From positions 1 to 64,000 of the forward strand of contig NZ_CALFBQ010000003.1 in assembly GCF_937951745.1 (NCBI RefSeq): a stretch of 64,000 bases of DNA, in the 5' to 3' direction. The translations under genes and the position numbers were made by a program. Shown here piece by piece: positions 9,316 through 19,456 of this stretch (position 1 is its first letter; every line of letters begins with the position of its first letter). Under the pieces are notes generated by a model. It saw nothing but the letters and a program-made list of their open reading frames with translations. It did not search any database and was not told the DNA's origin. Source of the stretch: an uncultured Chloroflexus sp. GTDB lineage: Bacteria > Chloroflexota > Chloroflexia > Chloroflexales > Chloroflexaceae.

Positions 9316-10080
9316 ATGAATTGGATGGAGATCGCCTTCTACTATCTGTTGCCGCTCTTCACGGTCGTCACGTTGTGGCTAGGCCTGACCTTCGGCCTGA
9401 TCTGGCTGAACCGATGCGGGCAACGGGTAGCGGGTTGGGCGGTGTTCCTCAGCTTGCCGCTACTCATCTTTGCGCACAGTGAATTGTTGGTAACGCGCCA
9501 CGATCTGAGCGTAGTGGGTGCATATCGCGCGTTTACTGCCGGGCTGCTGGTATGGGCATGGCACGAGCTAGCTTTCTACAGCGGCATACTGGCCGGGCCG
9601 CGCCGGCTACCTTGCCCGCCCGAAGCGCGTGGCGTGCAGCGCTTCTTCTACGCCCTCGGCACCCACTTCTACCACCAACTTGCCTTCGTGCTTGAAATGG
9701 GTTTACTGATTTGGCTATTGCAAGATGCCAGCCATTGGCTTGGCCCGCTCACCTTTGGGCTAAGCTGGGCCTTGCAGCAGAGCGCGAAACTGAACGTTCT
9801 GTACGGGGTACGTGCGCTGCAAGTCGAACTCTTTCCGGCTCACCTTGCCTTTCTCGCCAGCTACTGGCGGCCCGGCCCGCCGAGTGCGTTTTTCCGCCCA
9901 AGTGTTTCGGTCGCCACCTTGCTGGCGATTATGCTTTGGTTTAGCATTAGCGCCCATCTCGGCGATCCGGCGGCCATTCGTTTGGCCCTCCTAGCTAGCC
10001 TTTTTACCCTTGGCGCCCTCGAACACTGGTTGCTCCTGCTTCCCGCCCCTGCTCCTGCCACCGCTCCGGCTACCGATTAA
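9316..10080 (+). CDS. putative photosynthetic complex assembly protein PuhE-like (DUF3623)
   Basis: 254 aa membrane protein; HSELLVTR, AWHELAFYSGILAGPRRLPCPP, QLAFVLEMGLL, KLNVLYGVRALQVELFPAHL pattern. Confidence 0.7.
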   Translation: MNWMEIAFYYLLPLFTVVTLWLGLTFGLIWLNRCGQRVAGWAVFLSLPLLIFAHSELLVTRHDLSVVGAYRAFTAGLLVWAWHELAFYSGILAGPRRLPCPPEARGVQRFFYALGTHFYHQLAFVLEMGLLIWLLQDASHWLGPLTFGLSWALQQSAKLNVLYGVRALQVELFPAHLAFLASYWRPGPPSAFFRPSVSVATLLAIMLWFSISAHLGDPAAIRLALLASLFTLGALEHWLLLLPAPAPATAPATD

Positions 10081-10355
10081 CCACGCGGTGCAGCCGCGCT
10101 TGTAACCTTGCGTGCTACTCTGCATGCAGGGAGCGGCATGCTCCTTGGTCGTGTGTGCGATCCGTTAGGGATTACCGGCAATCCCGCCAACTTCTCCGCC
10201 GCCGGTCGCATACTCGTCTGCATGACAACAATTCACAATCGTCATATCTGCGCACCCTTGCATCATTGCGATAGTTGCGCGAAACATCGCTTGTCGCAAC
10301 GTCGTGTATCGGTTATGATGAAGGGGCAAGGTGTGCGAAAAGGAGCACCCACACT

Positions 10356-12446
10356 ATGTTAGAGGCCATTTTCGCCCCCCAATCAGTGGCCGTGCTGGGC
10401 GCGTCGCCTGAACCGGCGCGTTTGGGCCATCGTGTGCTGAAAAATATTATTGATCACGGCTATCAAGGTCGGATCTATCCAATCCATCCGCGTGCTCCCG
10501 AAGTGCTGGGCTTGCGCGCCTATCGCTCGGTGCTCGATGTGCCTGATCCAATCGATCTGGCGGTCATTGTCATCCCCTCCCAACACGTTAACGCTGCGGT
10601 TGATGAGTGTGGCCGCAAAGGGATTCGTGGCTTGGTGGTAATTACTGCCGGCTTCAAAGAGGTCGGCGGCGCCGGGCGCGAACTCGAGCGCGAGTTGTTG
10701 ACGACGGTGCGTCGCTATGGCATGCGCATGATCGGCCCCAATTCGCTCGGCATTATCGATACGATCAGCCAGCTCAATGCCTCGTTCGCGAATGCGATGC
10801 CGTTGCCCGGTAATATTGCGCTCATGTCGCAATCAGGCGCGATCTGCACGGCGATTCTCGATTGGAGCTATCAGCAAGGCATCGGCTTTTCCCGCTTCGT
10901 CAGTCTAGGGAATAAGGCCGATGTTGACGAGGTGGCGCTGCTTGAGGCGTGGAATCGCGATGAGCACAGCAAGGTGATTTTGGCCTATTTGGAAGCGATC
11001 GATGACGGCCCCGGCTTTATTCGCGTTGCGCGCGAGGTGACCAAGTGTACGCCGGTGGTGGCGATCAAGAGTGGTACCACCGCTGCCGGTACGCGGGCCG
11101 CGTCATCACATACCGGTTCGCTAGCTGGTTCTGAAACTGCCTACGAAGCGGCATTCGCCCAAAGCGGTATCTTGCGCGCTCGGACCATGAATGAGTTGTT
11201 CGATCTAGCCCTCGTTTTTGCCTATCAGCCAATGATTCGTGGCAATCGGGTGGCGATTGTAACGAATGCTGGTGGTCCCGGGATTATTGCGACTGATGCG
11301 GTCGAACGGAGTGGACTAGCGATGGCTGAGTTTACCTCAGAAACCATCCGTCGCTTGCAAGAGAAGTTGCCGCCCAATGCTAATTTCTTTAATCCGATCG
11401 ACGTCATTGGTGATGCGACGCCTGATCGGTATGCATGGGCAATCGAGACAGCGCTTGCCGATCCGAATGTCGATGGGTTGATTGTGCTGTTTACGCCCCA
11501 AGCCGTCTCTGACCCCTTGGTGACGGCGCGGCTGATTATCGATCTGAGTAGGCAGACCGATAAGCCGGTGGTGACCAGCTTTATGGGTGGAGTGAGTCTT
11601 GGTGAAGCGGTGCGTGCGCTCAATGAGGCGCATATTCCGAATTACCCCTTCCCCGAACGCGCCGTCCAATCGTTGGCAGCCATGTATCGCCAATCACTCT
11701 GGCAACAACGTCCGGCCCCCACCTATCGCCATTTTGACGTTGATCGCGATCGCGTGGCACAATTATTTGCTAAGGTGCGCGCGGCTGGCCGGGTCGAGTT
11801 GGGCGAGGTTGAGGCGCGCCAAGTCATAGAGGCGTATGGGATGCGGTTGCCTAAGAGCCAATTGGCCCATACCCCGGAAGAGGCGGTCGCGATTGCCAAT
11901 GAGTTTGGCTATCCGGTGGTCATGAAGATTTCCAGCCCTGATATTCTCCACAAGAGCGATATTGGCGGCGTCCGGGTCGGTCTTGGCGATGCCACGGCGG
12001 TGCGCGATGCCTTTGAGCTGATCGAGTACCGCGCGCGCAAATATGTTCCTTCGGCGCGCATCTGGGGTATTCTCGTCCAAGAGATGGTGCGCAAAGGCCG
12101 TGAAGTCTTGGTCGGTGTCAGCCGCGATCCGCAGTTTGGGCCGTTGATCGCGGTGGGAATGGGAGGCATCTATGTCGAGGTCTTGAAAGATGTTGCCTTC
12201 CGCCTCGCGCCGCTCAGCGTTGAAGAGGTGCGCGAGCAGATTCGTTCAATCCGCGCGTACCCACTCTTGCGCGGCGTGCGTGGCGAACCGCCTGCCGACA
12301 TCGCTGCCATCGAAGAGACGGTACTGCGGGTCAGCCAATTGGTCACCGACTTCCCAGAAATTGTCGAGATGGATATTAATCCGCTCGTCGTTCATCACGA
12401 AGGCGAGGGCGCGATCGTCCTCGATGCCCGGATCATCCTCAACTAA
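10356..12446 (+). CDS. ADP-forming acetate/acyl-CoA ligase (fused alpha/beta)
   Basis: ATG 10356 MLEAIFAPQSVAVLGASPEPARLG; CoA-binding, Succ-CoA-ligase-like and ATP-grasp regions (KISSPDILHKSDIGGVRVGL). Confidence 0.92.
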   Translation: MLEAIFAPQSVAVLGASPEPARLGHRVLKNIIDHGYQGRIYPIHPRAPEVLGLRAYRSVLDVPDPIDLAVIVIPSQHVNAAVDECGRKGIRGLVVITAGFKEVGGAGRELERELLTTVRRYGMRMIGPNSLGIIDTISQLNASFANAMPLPGNIALMSQSGAICTAILDWSYQQGIGFSRFVSLGNKADVDEVALLEAWNRDEHSKVILAYLEAIDDGPGFIRVAREVTKCTPVVAIKSGTTAAGTRAASSHTGSLAGSETAYEAAFAQSGILRARTMNELFDLALVFAYQPMIRGNRVAIVTNAGGPGIIATDAVERSGLAMAEFTSETIRRLQEKLPPNANFFNPIDVIGDATPDRYAWAIETALADPNVDGLIVLFTPQAVSDPLVTARLIIDLSRQTDKPVVTSFMGGVSLGEAVRALNEAHIPNYPFPERAVQSLAAMYRQSLWQQRPAPTYRHFDVDRDRVAQLFAKVRAAGRVELGEVEARQVIEAYGMRLPKSQLAHTPEEAVAIANEFGYPVVMKISSPDILHKSDIGGVRVGLGDATAVRDAFELIEYRARKYVPSARIWGILVQEMVRKGREVLVGVSRDPQFGPLIAVGMGGIYVEVLKDVAFRLAPLSVEEVREQIRSIRAYPLLRGVRGEPPADIAAIEETVLRVSQLVTDFPEIVEMDINPLVVHHEGEGAIVLDARIILN

Positions 12447-12458
12447 GTGGAGGCAATG

Positions 12459-13529
12459 ATGGCAACTTTGTATGTCGCCTCAACCGAAACCTACGTCGGC
12501 AAGAGCGCGGTCTGTGTCGGTTTGCTGCGCCGTATGCAGCAAGACGGCTTCCGCGTTGGGTATATGAAGCCGGTCAGCGTTTCGGTGACGCACACGCCCG
12601 ATGCGGTGCTCGATGAAGATGCCGCCTTTATCCGCCAGACGATTGGCCTTGATGCACCAATGGAGCAGGTCGCGCCGGTGTTGATTACACCGGGGGTGAT
12701 TGAGTCGATCCTGCGCGGGCAGCCCCATTCGTTCGCCAAGACGCTGCGCGACGCTTATCTGGCGGTGTCGCGCCAGAAGGATGTGATGGTGCTTGAAGGC
12801 ACCAATACGTGGGCCGAGGGGGCGCTAGTTGATCTGACTGCCGATCAGGTGACTGATATGCTCCAAGCTCCCGGCTTACTCGTGTGCCGCTATACCTCTA
12901 CCTTGTCGGTTGATACGATCTTGAGCGTGCAACGCTATGTCGGCGATCGCTTGCTTGGCGTGCTGATCAATCAGGTCGAAGAGCCGCACCGCGAGTTTGT
13001 CCGTAATCGCGTTACGCCCTTCCTCGAAGGGCGAGGCATTCCGGTGTTCGGGATTATGCCACGTGATCGGCTCTTATCTGGGGTGAGCGTCAACGAATTG
13101 GCCCAACATTTGGGCGGGCAAATTATTGGCCGGCCTGAGTGGGGCGAGAAGATGCTCGATTCGCTGATGATCGGGGCAATGGGGGCCGAAGCGAGCCTGT
13201 CGTTCTTCCGCCGCCGTGCCAACAAGGCGGTGATTACCGGTGGCGATCGCAGCGATTTGCAACTGATTGCGCTTCAGACTAGCACCAATGCGCTGGTGCT
13301 GACCGGCAATATCCGCCCGACGATGCAGGTGATGGATCGCGCCGCTGAGTTGGAGGTGCCGATTATTCTGGTGGCTGATGATACGCTCAGTACGGTTGAT
13401 CGGGCCGAGCGTCTGTTTGGCCGCGTTCGCTTTCATCAAGAAGCTAAACTGCGCCGCTTTACCGAATTGCTCGATGCCCATTTTGATTTTGACCGTTTAT
13501 ATCGCTTGCTGGGGTTGAAAATCCACTAG
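12459..13529 (+). CDS. phosphotransacetylase N-terminal-like (BioD-like/DRTGG domain) protein
   Basis: MATLYVASTETYVGKSAVCVGLLRRM P-loop-like start; ANKAVITGGDRSDLQLIALQTSTNALVLTGN DRTGG-like segment; start 12456 or 12459. Confidence 0.85.
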   Translation: MATLYVASTETYVGKSAVCVGLLRRMQQDGFRVGYMKPVSVSVTHTPDAVLDEDAAFIRQTIGLDAPMEQVAPVLITPGVIESILRGQPHSFAKTLRDAYLAVSRQKDVMVLEGTNTWAEGALVDLTADQVTDMLQAPGLLVCRYTSTLSVDTILSVQRYVGDRLLGVLINQVEEPHREFVRNRVTPFLEGRGIPVFGIMPRDRLLSGVSVNELAQHLGGQIIGRPEWGEKMLDSLMIGAMGAEASLSFFRRRANKAVITGGDRSDLQLIALQTSTNALVLTGNIRPTMQVMDRAAELEVPIILVADDTLSTVDRAERLFGRVRFHQEAKLRRFTELLDAHFDFDRLYRLLGLKIH

Positions 13530-13537
13530 GATTCACT

Positions 13538-13888
13538 ATGACGACCGATCCGTTGCCCGAAAACGCTGAAGTGATTGGGCCGTTGGTGTTTGTGCCTAAT
13601 CCTGATTATCCATACCCGTTTCCGGTCGCTCGCCCGCCTCGGTTCTGGATGGAAGAGACGACCGGGCGGCTGGCCGCCGCGGTTGAACGCTATATGCAGG
13701 GTGAACCGCTGACTGCCGATCAGCTTGAGGTGATCAAGCTGTATCTCACCCAATATTTGGAACGGGCAGTAATTGAGGGGAGCGCTGACCGGAAACGGTT
13801 GCTCAGCCGGATCGACCGGCTCCGCACAACGCGCGATATCGAGCGCTTTGCCGATGAGTTGTCTGAGGTGGGTGTTGAACCGTTCTGA
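13538..13888 (+). CDS. hypothetical protein
   Basis: 116 aa ORF, 8 nt after the previous gene, overlaps pyrD start. Confidence 0.75.
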   Translation: MTTDPLPENAEVIGPLVFVPNPDYPYPFPVARPPRFWMEETTGRLAAAVERYMQGEPLTADQLEVIKLYLTQYLERAVIEGSADRKRLLSRIDRLRTTRDIERFADELSEVGVEPF

Positions 13889-14960
13889 TCTGACGATATA
13901 CCGCTTCCTGCTGCGTCCAATCTTGTTCCGGCTTGGCGGTGGCGATGCCGAGACTGCTCACGAACGTACCTTGCATCTGTTGGTGTTGCTGAGCCGTTCA
14001 CGCCTATTGTGTCGCACTCTTCAGTTGCTTGCTGCGATCCGTGATCAACGCTTATCGCGCACCGTCTTCGGGATTCATTTTCCTAATCCGGTTGGGCTAG
14101 CCGCTGGCATGGACAAAGATGGCGTGGCGTTGCCGGTATGGGCTGCACTTGGTTTTGGTTTTGTCGAGGTGGGCACTGTTACTCGTCTCCCGCAACCCGG
14201 CAATCCGCGCCCGCGCCTGTTTCGTTTGCCGGCTCGCGAGGCGCTGATTAATCGCATGGGGTTTAATAATGCCGGCGCAGCGGCCTTGGCGCAACGACTG
14301 GCAACGACGCCGGTTTCCATCCCGGTCGGCGTCTCGATCGGCAAGTCAAAGGTGACGCCGCTCGATCAGGCGATCGACGATTATCGCGCCTCGTTCCGGC
14401 TGCTCTTCCCATATGCCGCCTACGTGGCGATTAACGTCAGTTCGCCCAATACTCCCGGTCTGCGCCAATTGCAAGACGCCGCTCACTTGCACGCGCTCTT
14501 GGCCGCGTTGCAGCGCGATAATGCCGAACTGGGCCGTGCCGATCCGCGCGGGTCGCGCCCGCTGTTGGTGAAAATTGCGCCGGATCTGAGCGATGCAGCC
14601 ATCGAAGAGTTGTTGGCAGTGTGCGCCGATCACGCTGTCGCCGGTATTATTGCTACCAATACCACGACTGGGCGCAGTGGTCTTGCGGGGATTGATCCAG
14701 AGTTAGTGGCCGAGACCGGCGGCCTTAGCGGGCAACCGCTCGCCCAACGCGCCCGGCAGGTGGTACAGTTGATTGCGCGCGCCACCGGCGGCAAACTGCC
14801 GATTATCGGCGTCGGCGGTATCCATTCGCCTGATGATGCACTGCGTATGTTCGAGGCCGGCGCGAGCTTGATCCAGCTCTACACCGGCTTGGTCTATCGC
14901 GGGCCGTTGCTGCCGCGCCGGATCAATCGCGCGTTGCTAGTTGCCGGCAAGGAGCGGTGA
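13872..14960 (+). CDS. pyrD: dihydroorotate dehydrogenase (quinone)
   Basis: [68 protein letters not shown]; start GTG 13872 or TTG 13875. Confidence 0.93.
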   Translation: MLNRSDLTIYRFLLRPILFRLGGGDAETAHERTLHLLVLLSRSRLLCRTLQLLAAIRDQRLSRTVFGIHFPNPVGLAAGMDKDGVALPVWAALGFGFVEVGTVTRLPQPGNPRPRLFRLPAREALINRMGFNNAGAAALAQRLATTPVSIPVGVSIGKSKVTPLDQAIDDYRASFRLLFPYAAYVAINVSSPNTPGLRQLQDAAHLHALLAALQRDNAELGRADPRGSRPLLVKIAPDLSDAAIEELLAVCADHAVAGIIATNTTTGRSGLAGIDPELVAETGGLSGQPLAQRARQVVQLIARATGGKLPIIGVGGIHSPDDALRMFEAGASLIQLYTGLVYRGPLLPRRINRALLVAGKER

Positions 14961-15397
14961 TGAGCGGGTTTCTCGGCACAAAAGCCACCTTCGCCCAAGA
15001 TATATCATTGGTAGGCAGTATCATTGTTGCGATCACCTTTACCATTGGCGCTTATGTAGCGGTGAAAGGCTACTATGCCGCGCACCGCTGGCTGCAAACT
15101 GGCGCGGCGGCGGCCAATCTGGTGCTCGTGTTCGGGGTGATGATCCCGTCGCTGCTAGCCGTCACGCCTGATGAGAATCTCACTTTGCCGGCGGCAGCCT
15201 TTGTCGCGATGCCGGCCCATGAAGTGATTGGCACGGTCGCCATGCTCTTTGGAGTGTACGTGGTGTTAGTCGGTAATGGCTGGCTGCCGGCGCGCTGGCG
15301 CTTCGCCAATTACAAGCCGTTTATGCGGATTGCCTTTGCGCTCTATTGGGCGGCGACGGTGGTGGGGGTTGCCGTGTATCTCTTGATCCATACGTGA
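14960..15397 (+). CDS. conserved membrane protein (DUF420-like?)
   Basis: 145 aa, about four hydrophobic helices; start overlaps pyrD stop (TGATG). Confidence 0.6.
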   Translation: MSGFLGTKATFAQDISLVGSIIVAITFTIGAYVAVKGYYAAHRWLQTGAAAANLVLVFGVMIPSLLAVTPDENLTLPAAAFVAMPAHEVIGTVAMLFGVYVVLVGNGWLPARWRFANYKPFMRIAFALYWAATVVGVAVYLLIHT

Positions 15398-15404
15398 ACG
15401 CATC

Positions 15405-16154
15405 ATGACGACGATGCCGTTATCTCCACGCGAACGTATTCTGGTTGCTCTCGACACGCCCGATCTCGACCGCGCGGTTGCGCTGGCTGCTCAGTTGCGC
15501 GGGCAAGTGGGTGGGTTCAAGTTGGGGTTAGAGATTTGCACAGCGATAGGCGCGCCGCAGGTGGCGGCGGCAATCGCAGCAGTCGGGGGTAGCGTGTTCC
15601 TCGATCTCAAGCTGCACGATATTCCCAATACGGTGGCCGGCGCGGTGCGCGCCGTCTGCGCGCTCGGCCCGGTGGTGCGGATGCTGACCTTACACTGCAC
15701 CGGCGGTAGCGCTATGCTGCGCGCGGCGGTCGCTGCCGCCCAGAGCATGCCGTATCGCCCCTTGCTGCTTGGCGTCACTGTTTTGACCAGCCTTGATGCG
15801 GCGGCGTTGACCGGTGAATTGCGGGTGCGGCAGGACGTTGCCGATTATGTGGTGCATCTAGCGCGGATGGCGTGCGATTGCGGTCTCGATGGTGTGGTTG
15901 CTTCGCCGCATGAAGTGGGCGCGATCCGCGCCGCTTGTCCCGATGTGCGGATTGTGACGCCGGGCATTCGCCCGCTGTGGGCTGGCGAAGGCGATCAACG
16001 GCGGGTGATGACCCCCGCTGCCGCGCTGCGGGCTGGGGCTGATTATCTGGTGATTGGCCGCCCAATTACTAGCCCGCCGGCTGCGATCGGCGATCCGTCG
16101 GCGGCGACGGCCCGAATCGTAGCTGAACTTGAACAGGATAACCTAACGTTATGA
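15405..16154 (+). CDS. pyrF: orotidine 5'-phosphate decarboxylase
   Basis: VALDTPDLDRAVALA, FLDLKLHDIPNTVAGAV, VTPGIRP, YLVIGRPIT. Confidence 0.95.
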   Translation: MTTMPLSPRERILVALDTPDLDRAVALAAQLRGQVGGFKLGLEICTAIGAPQVAAAIAAVGGSVFLDLKLHDIPNTVAGAVRAVCALGPVVRMLTLHCTGGSAMLRAAVAAAQSMPYRPLLLGVTVLTSLDAAALTGELRVRQDVADYVVHLARMACDCGLDGVVASPHEVGAIRAACPDVRIVTPGIRPLWAGEGDQRRVMTPAAALRAGADYLVIGRPITSPPAAIGDPSAATARIVAELEQDNLTL

Positions 16155-16780
16155 GCGATACCAACCTCTTGACTGTTTTGCATCAGCTGGGTGCGATTGT
16201 CACCAACGATCACATTGTCTATACCTCTGGCCGCCATGGCAGCAGCTATGTGAATAAAGACGCGCTCTATCCGCACACTGCTGCCGCTAGCATGGTCGGT
16301 GCGGCATTGGCTCGTCATTTTGCTGATGCCGGCGTCGAGACGGTGGCCGGGCCAACTGTGGGTGGGGTGATTATGGCCCAATGGACGGCGCACCACCTGT
16401 CGCAACTGAGCGGGCGCGAGGTGTTGGCAGTCTACGCTGAAGAAGAACAGGCTGAAACCGGCAAGCGGCGGGTGTTTCGCCGCGGCTACGATGCGTTAAT
16501 CGCCGGCAAACGGGTGTTGGTGGTCGAAGATGTGCTTACCACTGGCGGCTCAGCGCGGCTGGTGGTCGAGGCAGTGACGGCTGCCGGCGGGATTGTGGTC
16601 GGCGTTGGCGCACTCTGCAATCGCGGCGGTATCACGGCGCTCGATCTCGGCGCGCCGTGTCTCGTGGCGCTCACCGAACTGCCACTTGAGAGCTATCCCG
16701 CCGAGGAGTGCCCACTCTGCGCTGCCGGTATTCCGATCAATACCCGCCTCGGTAAAGGAGCGGGGTATGGACGTAAATAG
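16151..16780 (+). CDS. pyrE: orotate phosphoribosyltransferase
   Basis: PRPP motif RVLVVEDVLTTGGSA; ATGA overlap with pyrF. Confidence 0.95.
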   Translation: MSDTNLLTVLHQLGAIVTNDHIVYTSGRHGSSYVNKDALYPHTAAASMVGAALARHFADAGVETVAGPTVGGVIMAQWTAHHLSQLSGREVLAVYAEEEQAETGKRRVFRRGYDALIAGKRVLVVEDVLTTGGSARLVVEAVTAAGGIVVGVGALCNRGGITALDLGAPCLVALTELPLESYPAEECPLCAAGIPINTRLGKGAGYGRK

Positions 16781-17005
16781 GCGAAGCGCACTCCACCTCG
16801 GGTGCCGGTCGTGCGTCAGTGCCTAGCGTGTGCTTGGTGAAGGGTGAATACCGATTTACCGGATCGCGAAGCCGTCCACAGCGTGGGCGCCGCGCCGGCG
16901 TTGGGGTCGCGGAGGCGCCATCTGCAATAGTTATCGCGAATCAGACTGCATATTCATCATGACCACTCGCTATGCAACCTACTGGAATAACCTATAGGGA
17001 GAGCA

Positions 17006-17704
17006 ATGGAATCGCTAACATACCTGTTCCGCCTAAGTACAGCCGGTCTGTTTCTCGACACCGATACGTTTCGTTCCCAGCGCGATAATCCGGCTGCCTT
17101 ACGTGATGGGTTTCTCGTTGTGCTGCTCGTGGGAATTGCGGTTGGTGTAGCTAGCTTTATCGGTAGCCTACTGACGGTCTTATCTAGCCCAGATCCACAA
17201 GCGATCTTTACGATTGTTCAGCGTGAATTAGAGCGCACTCCGTTTATCACCGAACTGCAACGCGGAAACCCTGCGTTTGATCTCACCCCAATCTTTACTC
17301 TACTCACCCAGTTCGCTGTTTTCCTTCGGTGGGGCGGATTGATTGATGCGGTCTTGACGCCGTTTCTCTATCTGTTAGGATGGCTGATCTACGGCGTAAT
17401 CGCGCATCTCGCGGCGCGATCGTTAGGTGGTGAAGGTAGCTTGGCCCAGACGCTCGGCTGCACGGCGCTAGCGAGCGGCGCGAACTGGCTGGCAGTAGTG
17501 CAAATCGTACCGTTTGCACAGGTTGCGGGCACGACGATACTCGGACTTATCGGTTGCTATCTTGGCTTGCGCGCAGCGCATAACTTACCGGCGTGGCGTG
17601 CCTTCTGGGCTGCGCTGATCGGGCCGATGGTGTTAGTTGTGTTGTTGATGCTGATCGGTTGTGGCGCATTGGCAGTGCTGGTTGCCATCGCGCAAGGGAG
17701 TTGA
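17006..17704 (+). CDS. Yip1-domain-like membrane protein
   Basis: 232 aa multi-helix protein, similar layout to next gene. Confidence 0.6.
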   Translation: MESLTYLFRLSTAGLFLDTDTFRSQRDNPAALRDGFLVVLLVGIAVGVASFIGSLLTVLSSPDPQAIFTIVQRELERTPFITELQRGNPAFDLTPIFTLLTQFAVFLRWGGLIDAVLTPFLYLLGWLIYGVIAHLAARSLGGEGSLAQTLGCTALASGANWLAVVQIVPFAQVAGTTILGLIGCYLGLRAAHNLPAWRAFWAALIGPMVLVVLLMLIGCGALAVLVAIAQGS

Positions 17705-17705
17705 T

Positions 17706-18446
17706 ATGCCGGTGATTGATACGTTTAATGGGGCATTGACCTTAAACCAGCGGGTATTTACCGAGCTGCGTGATGCTCCTGACGGGGTACGGCGTGGCTT
17801 CTTACTCATCCTAATGGTGGGGTTGCTGGTGGGCGTCTTTCAGAGCGCGAGTGCTCTGATTAGCGTTGCTGATCCAGCGCGTGTTGTGGAAGCCTTTCGC
17901 TTCGGTTATCGTCAGTCACTCGAACAGCAGCAAGCGGCTGCAACAACGCCCGAACAACGTGAAGTGATTCGCTTGCTCTTAGAGAGTGAAGACGAGCTGG
18001 CGCAGATGGTTGGCGATATTTTAGATTTGCCGACGACGTTACCTCGCCCGATACCGCTGATCTTAGAGGCGCTCGGCCAAGCTGTCTCGACGCCGCTCAC
18101 CTACTTGAGTGGTATGTTGCTAGCGGTGACGTTAACCCATCTCGCCGCCCGCCAACTTGGCGGGCAAGGCGGCATTCGCGCTATGGTCGCCGTTGGCTCA
18201 CTCTCGGTTGCTCCCCATGCGCTCGATGCACTCACCTTTATCCCGGTGTTGAGCTTTCCGATCTCGATGATCGCATGGGGGTGGGGGTTGATCATCCTGA
18301 TTAGCGGCACCGCCGTGGTGCATCGGCTTGATAGCGGCAAGGCCACGCTGGCCGTATTGCTGTACCCCAGTCTACTCATCGTGTTGGGGATATTGCTGAG
18401 TTGTGTGCTTGGCCTCTTGGTTGTTGCGCTGGCGGCTAGCGTATAG
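17706..18446 (+). CDS. Yip1-domain-like membrane protein (paralogue)
   Basis: ATG 17706 MPVIDTFNGALTLNQRVF..., shared pattern DAPDGVRRGFLLILMVGLLVGV vs DNPAALRDGFLVVLLVGIAVGV. Confidence 0.6.
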   Translation: MPVIDTFNGALTLNQRVFTELRDAPDGVRRGFLLILMVGLLVGVFQSASALISVADPARVVEAFRFGYRQSLEQQQAAATTPEQREVIRLLLESEDELAQMVGDILDLPTTLPRPIPLILEALGQAVSTPLTYLSGMLLAVTLTHLAARQLGGQGGIRAMVAVGSLSVAPHALDALTFIPVLSFPISMIAWGWGLIILISGTAVVHRLDSGKATLAVLLYPSLLIVLGILLSCVLGLLVVALAASV

Positions 18447-18502
18447 TAGCGACGTTGCCATAACCCATCGCTAAGACCTTACTGGGTCTGTTCGCGGCTA
18501 TG

Positions 18503-19456
18503 CTAATCCATGCGCTTCACTGCCGGCCACTCGTCGCGCCAGATCGGTAACGCACCGCCACGGCTAATCAACGCCGCACCCAACCCCCAGCTCGCCACAG
18601 CGTAGCCTAACGCCAACGCGAGCACCGGCGCAACGATGCTTATCACAACCAGCGGTGCGAGCACAATGAGCGCGCCGAGTGCGGTAGCCAGCGGCGGCTT
18701 GAGTGCCCAGCCGGGTGGCCATGTAGCCGCGATCGCGCGGGTGACGCCGGTGAGACCGATCGCATACGGTACGTGGAGCAGGATGATCAATGGCAGAAGC
18801 AGGAACAGTCCGGCGAGGCTGAGGGTCAATATCCCCACCACAAGCGGTAATGCCAAGAGCGCCAGTAGCGTTGAGAGCAGGCCAACCACGGCGCTGCGCA
18901 ATGGCGCGGCGCGCAATGCTCGCCCAATCCCGGCGGTGCGGCGCGGCCAGATGAGCGCAATCGCCACGCAGAGCAGCGCCGAAATCAGTGCGCCGAGCAG
19001 GCCGGTAGTTCCCGGCGGCAACCAACGGCGGACAATTGTTTGGCCGCTCAGCGTGCCAATCAACGCAGTGGCTACGGTCGATCCGGCCAGCGGTTCGACC
19101 CCAATCACGATGCCATGCAATCCGGCGCGTGCTGCAACGTTCACCCCCCCCGCGATCGAAAGGACGTTTCCTTCCACAATGGTGCCGGGAGCTAACGTGA
19201 TCGTACCGGTATAGCTCACCACATCACCACGCACGATGCCTTGCACCGTGATCGAACCGGCCCAACTGGTTACATCGCCATCAACCTCGCCGAGGATCAC
19301 AATTGGTTGGTCGAAAGTGGCTACGTGGCCATGGTACCGCTCACCGGCAGCGATGACCAGCGCCGCTGGCTCTTGCGCAAACGCGCGCGCTGGCGTAGCG
19401 AGCACTGCCAACCAGAGCATAACTGCAAACAACCAGCTTCGTCGTATCACTGCCAA
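18503..19456 (-). CDS. bactofilin/polymer-forming-like membrane protein
   Basis: Signal peptide, then GDV...GSITVQGIVRGDVVSYTGTITLAPGTIVEGNV repeats, then TM helices. Confidence 0.65.
   Translation of the reverse strand: MAVIRRSWLFAVMLWLAVLATPARAFAQEPAALVIAAGERYHGHVATFDQPIVILGEVDGDVTSWAGSITVQGIVRGDVVSYTGTITLAPGTIVEGNVLSIAGGVNVAARAGLHGIVIGVEPLAGSTVATALIGTLSGQTIVRRWLPPGTTGLLGALISALLCVAIALIWPRRTAGIGRALRAAPLRSAVVGLLSTLLALLALPLVVGILTLSLAGLFLLLPLIILLHVPYAIGLTGVTRAIAATWPPGWALKPPLATALGALIVLAPLVVISIVAPVLALALGYAVASWGLGAALISRGGALPIWRDEWPAVKRMD

Noticed and set aside
10081-10355. Possible riboswitch upstream of the acyl-CoA ligase
   Set aside because: No recognisable conserved riboswitch core; only weak hairpins
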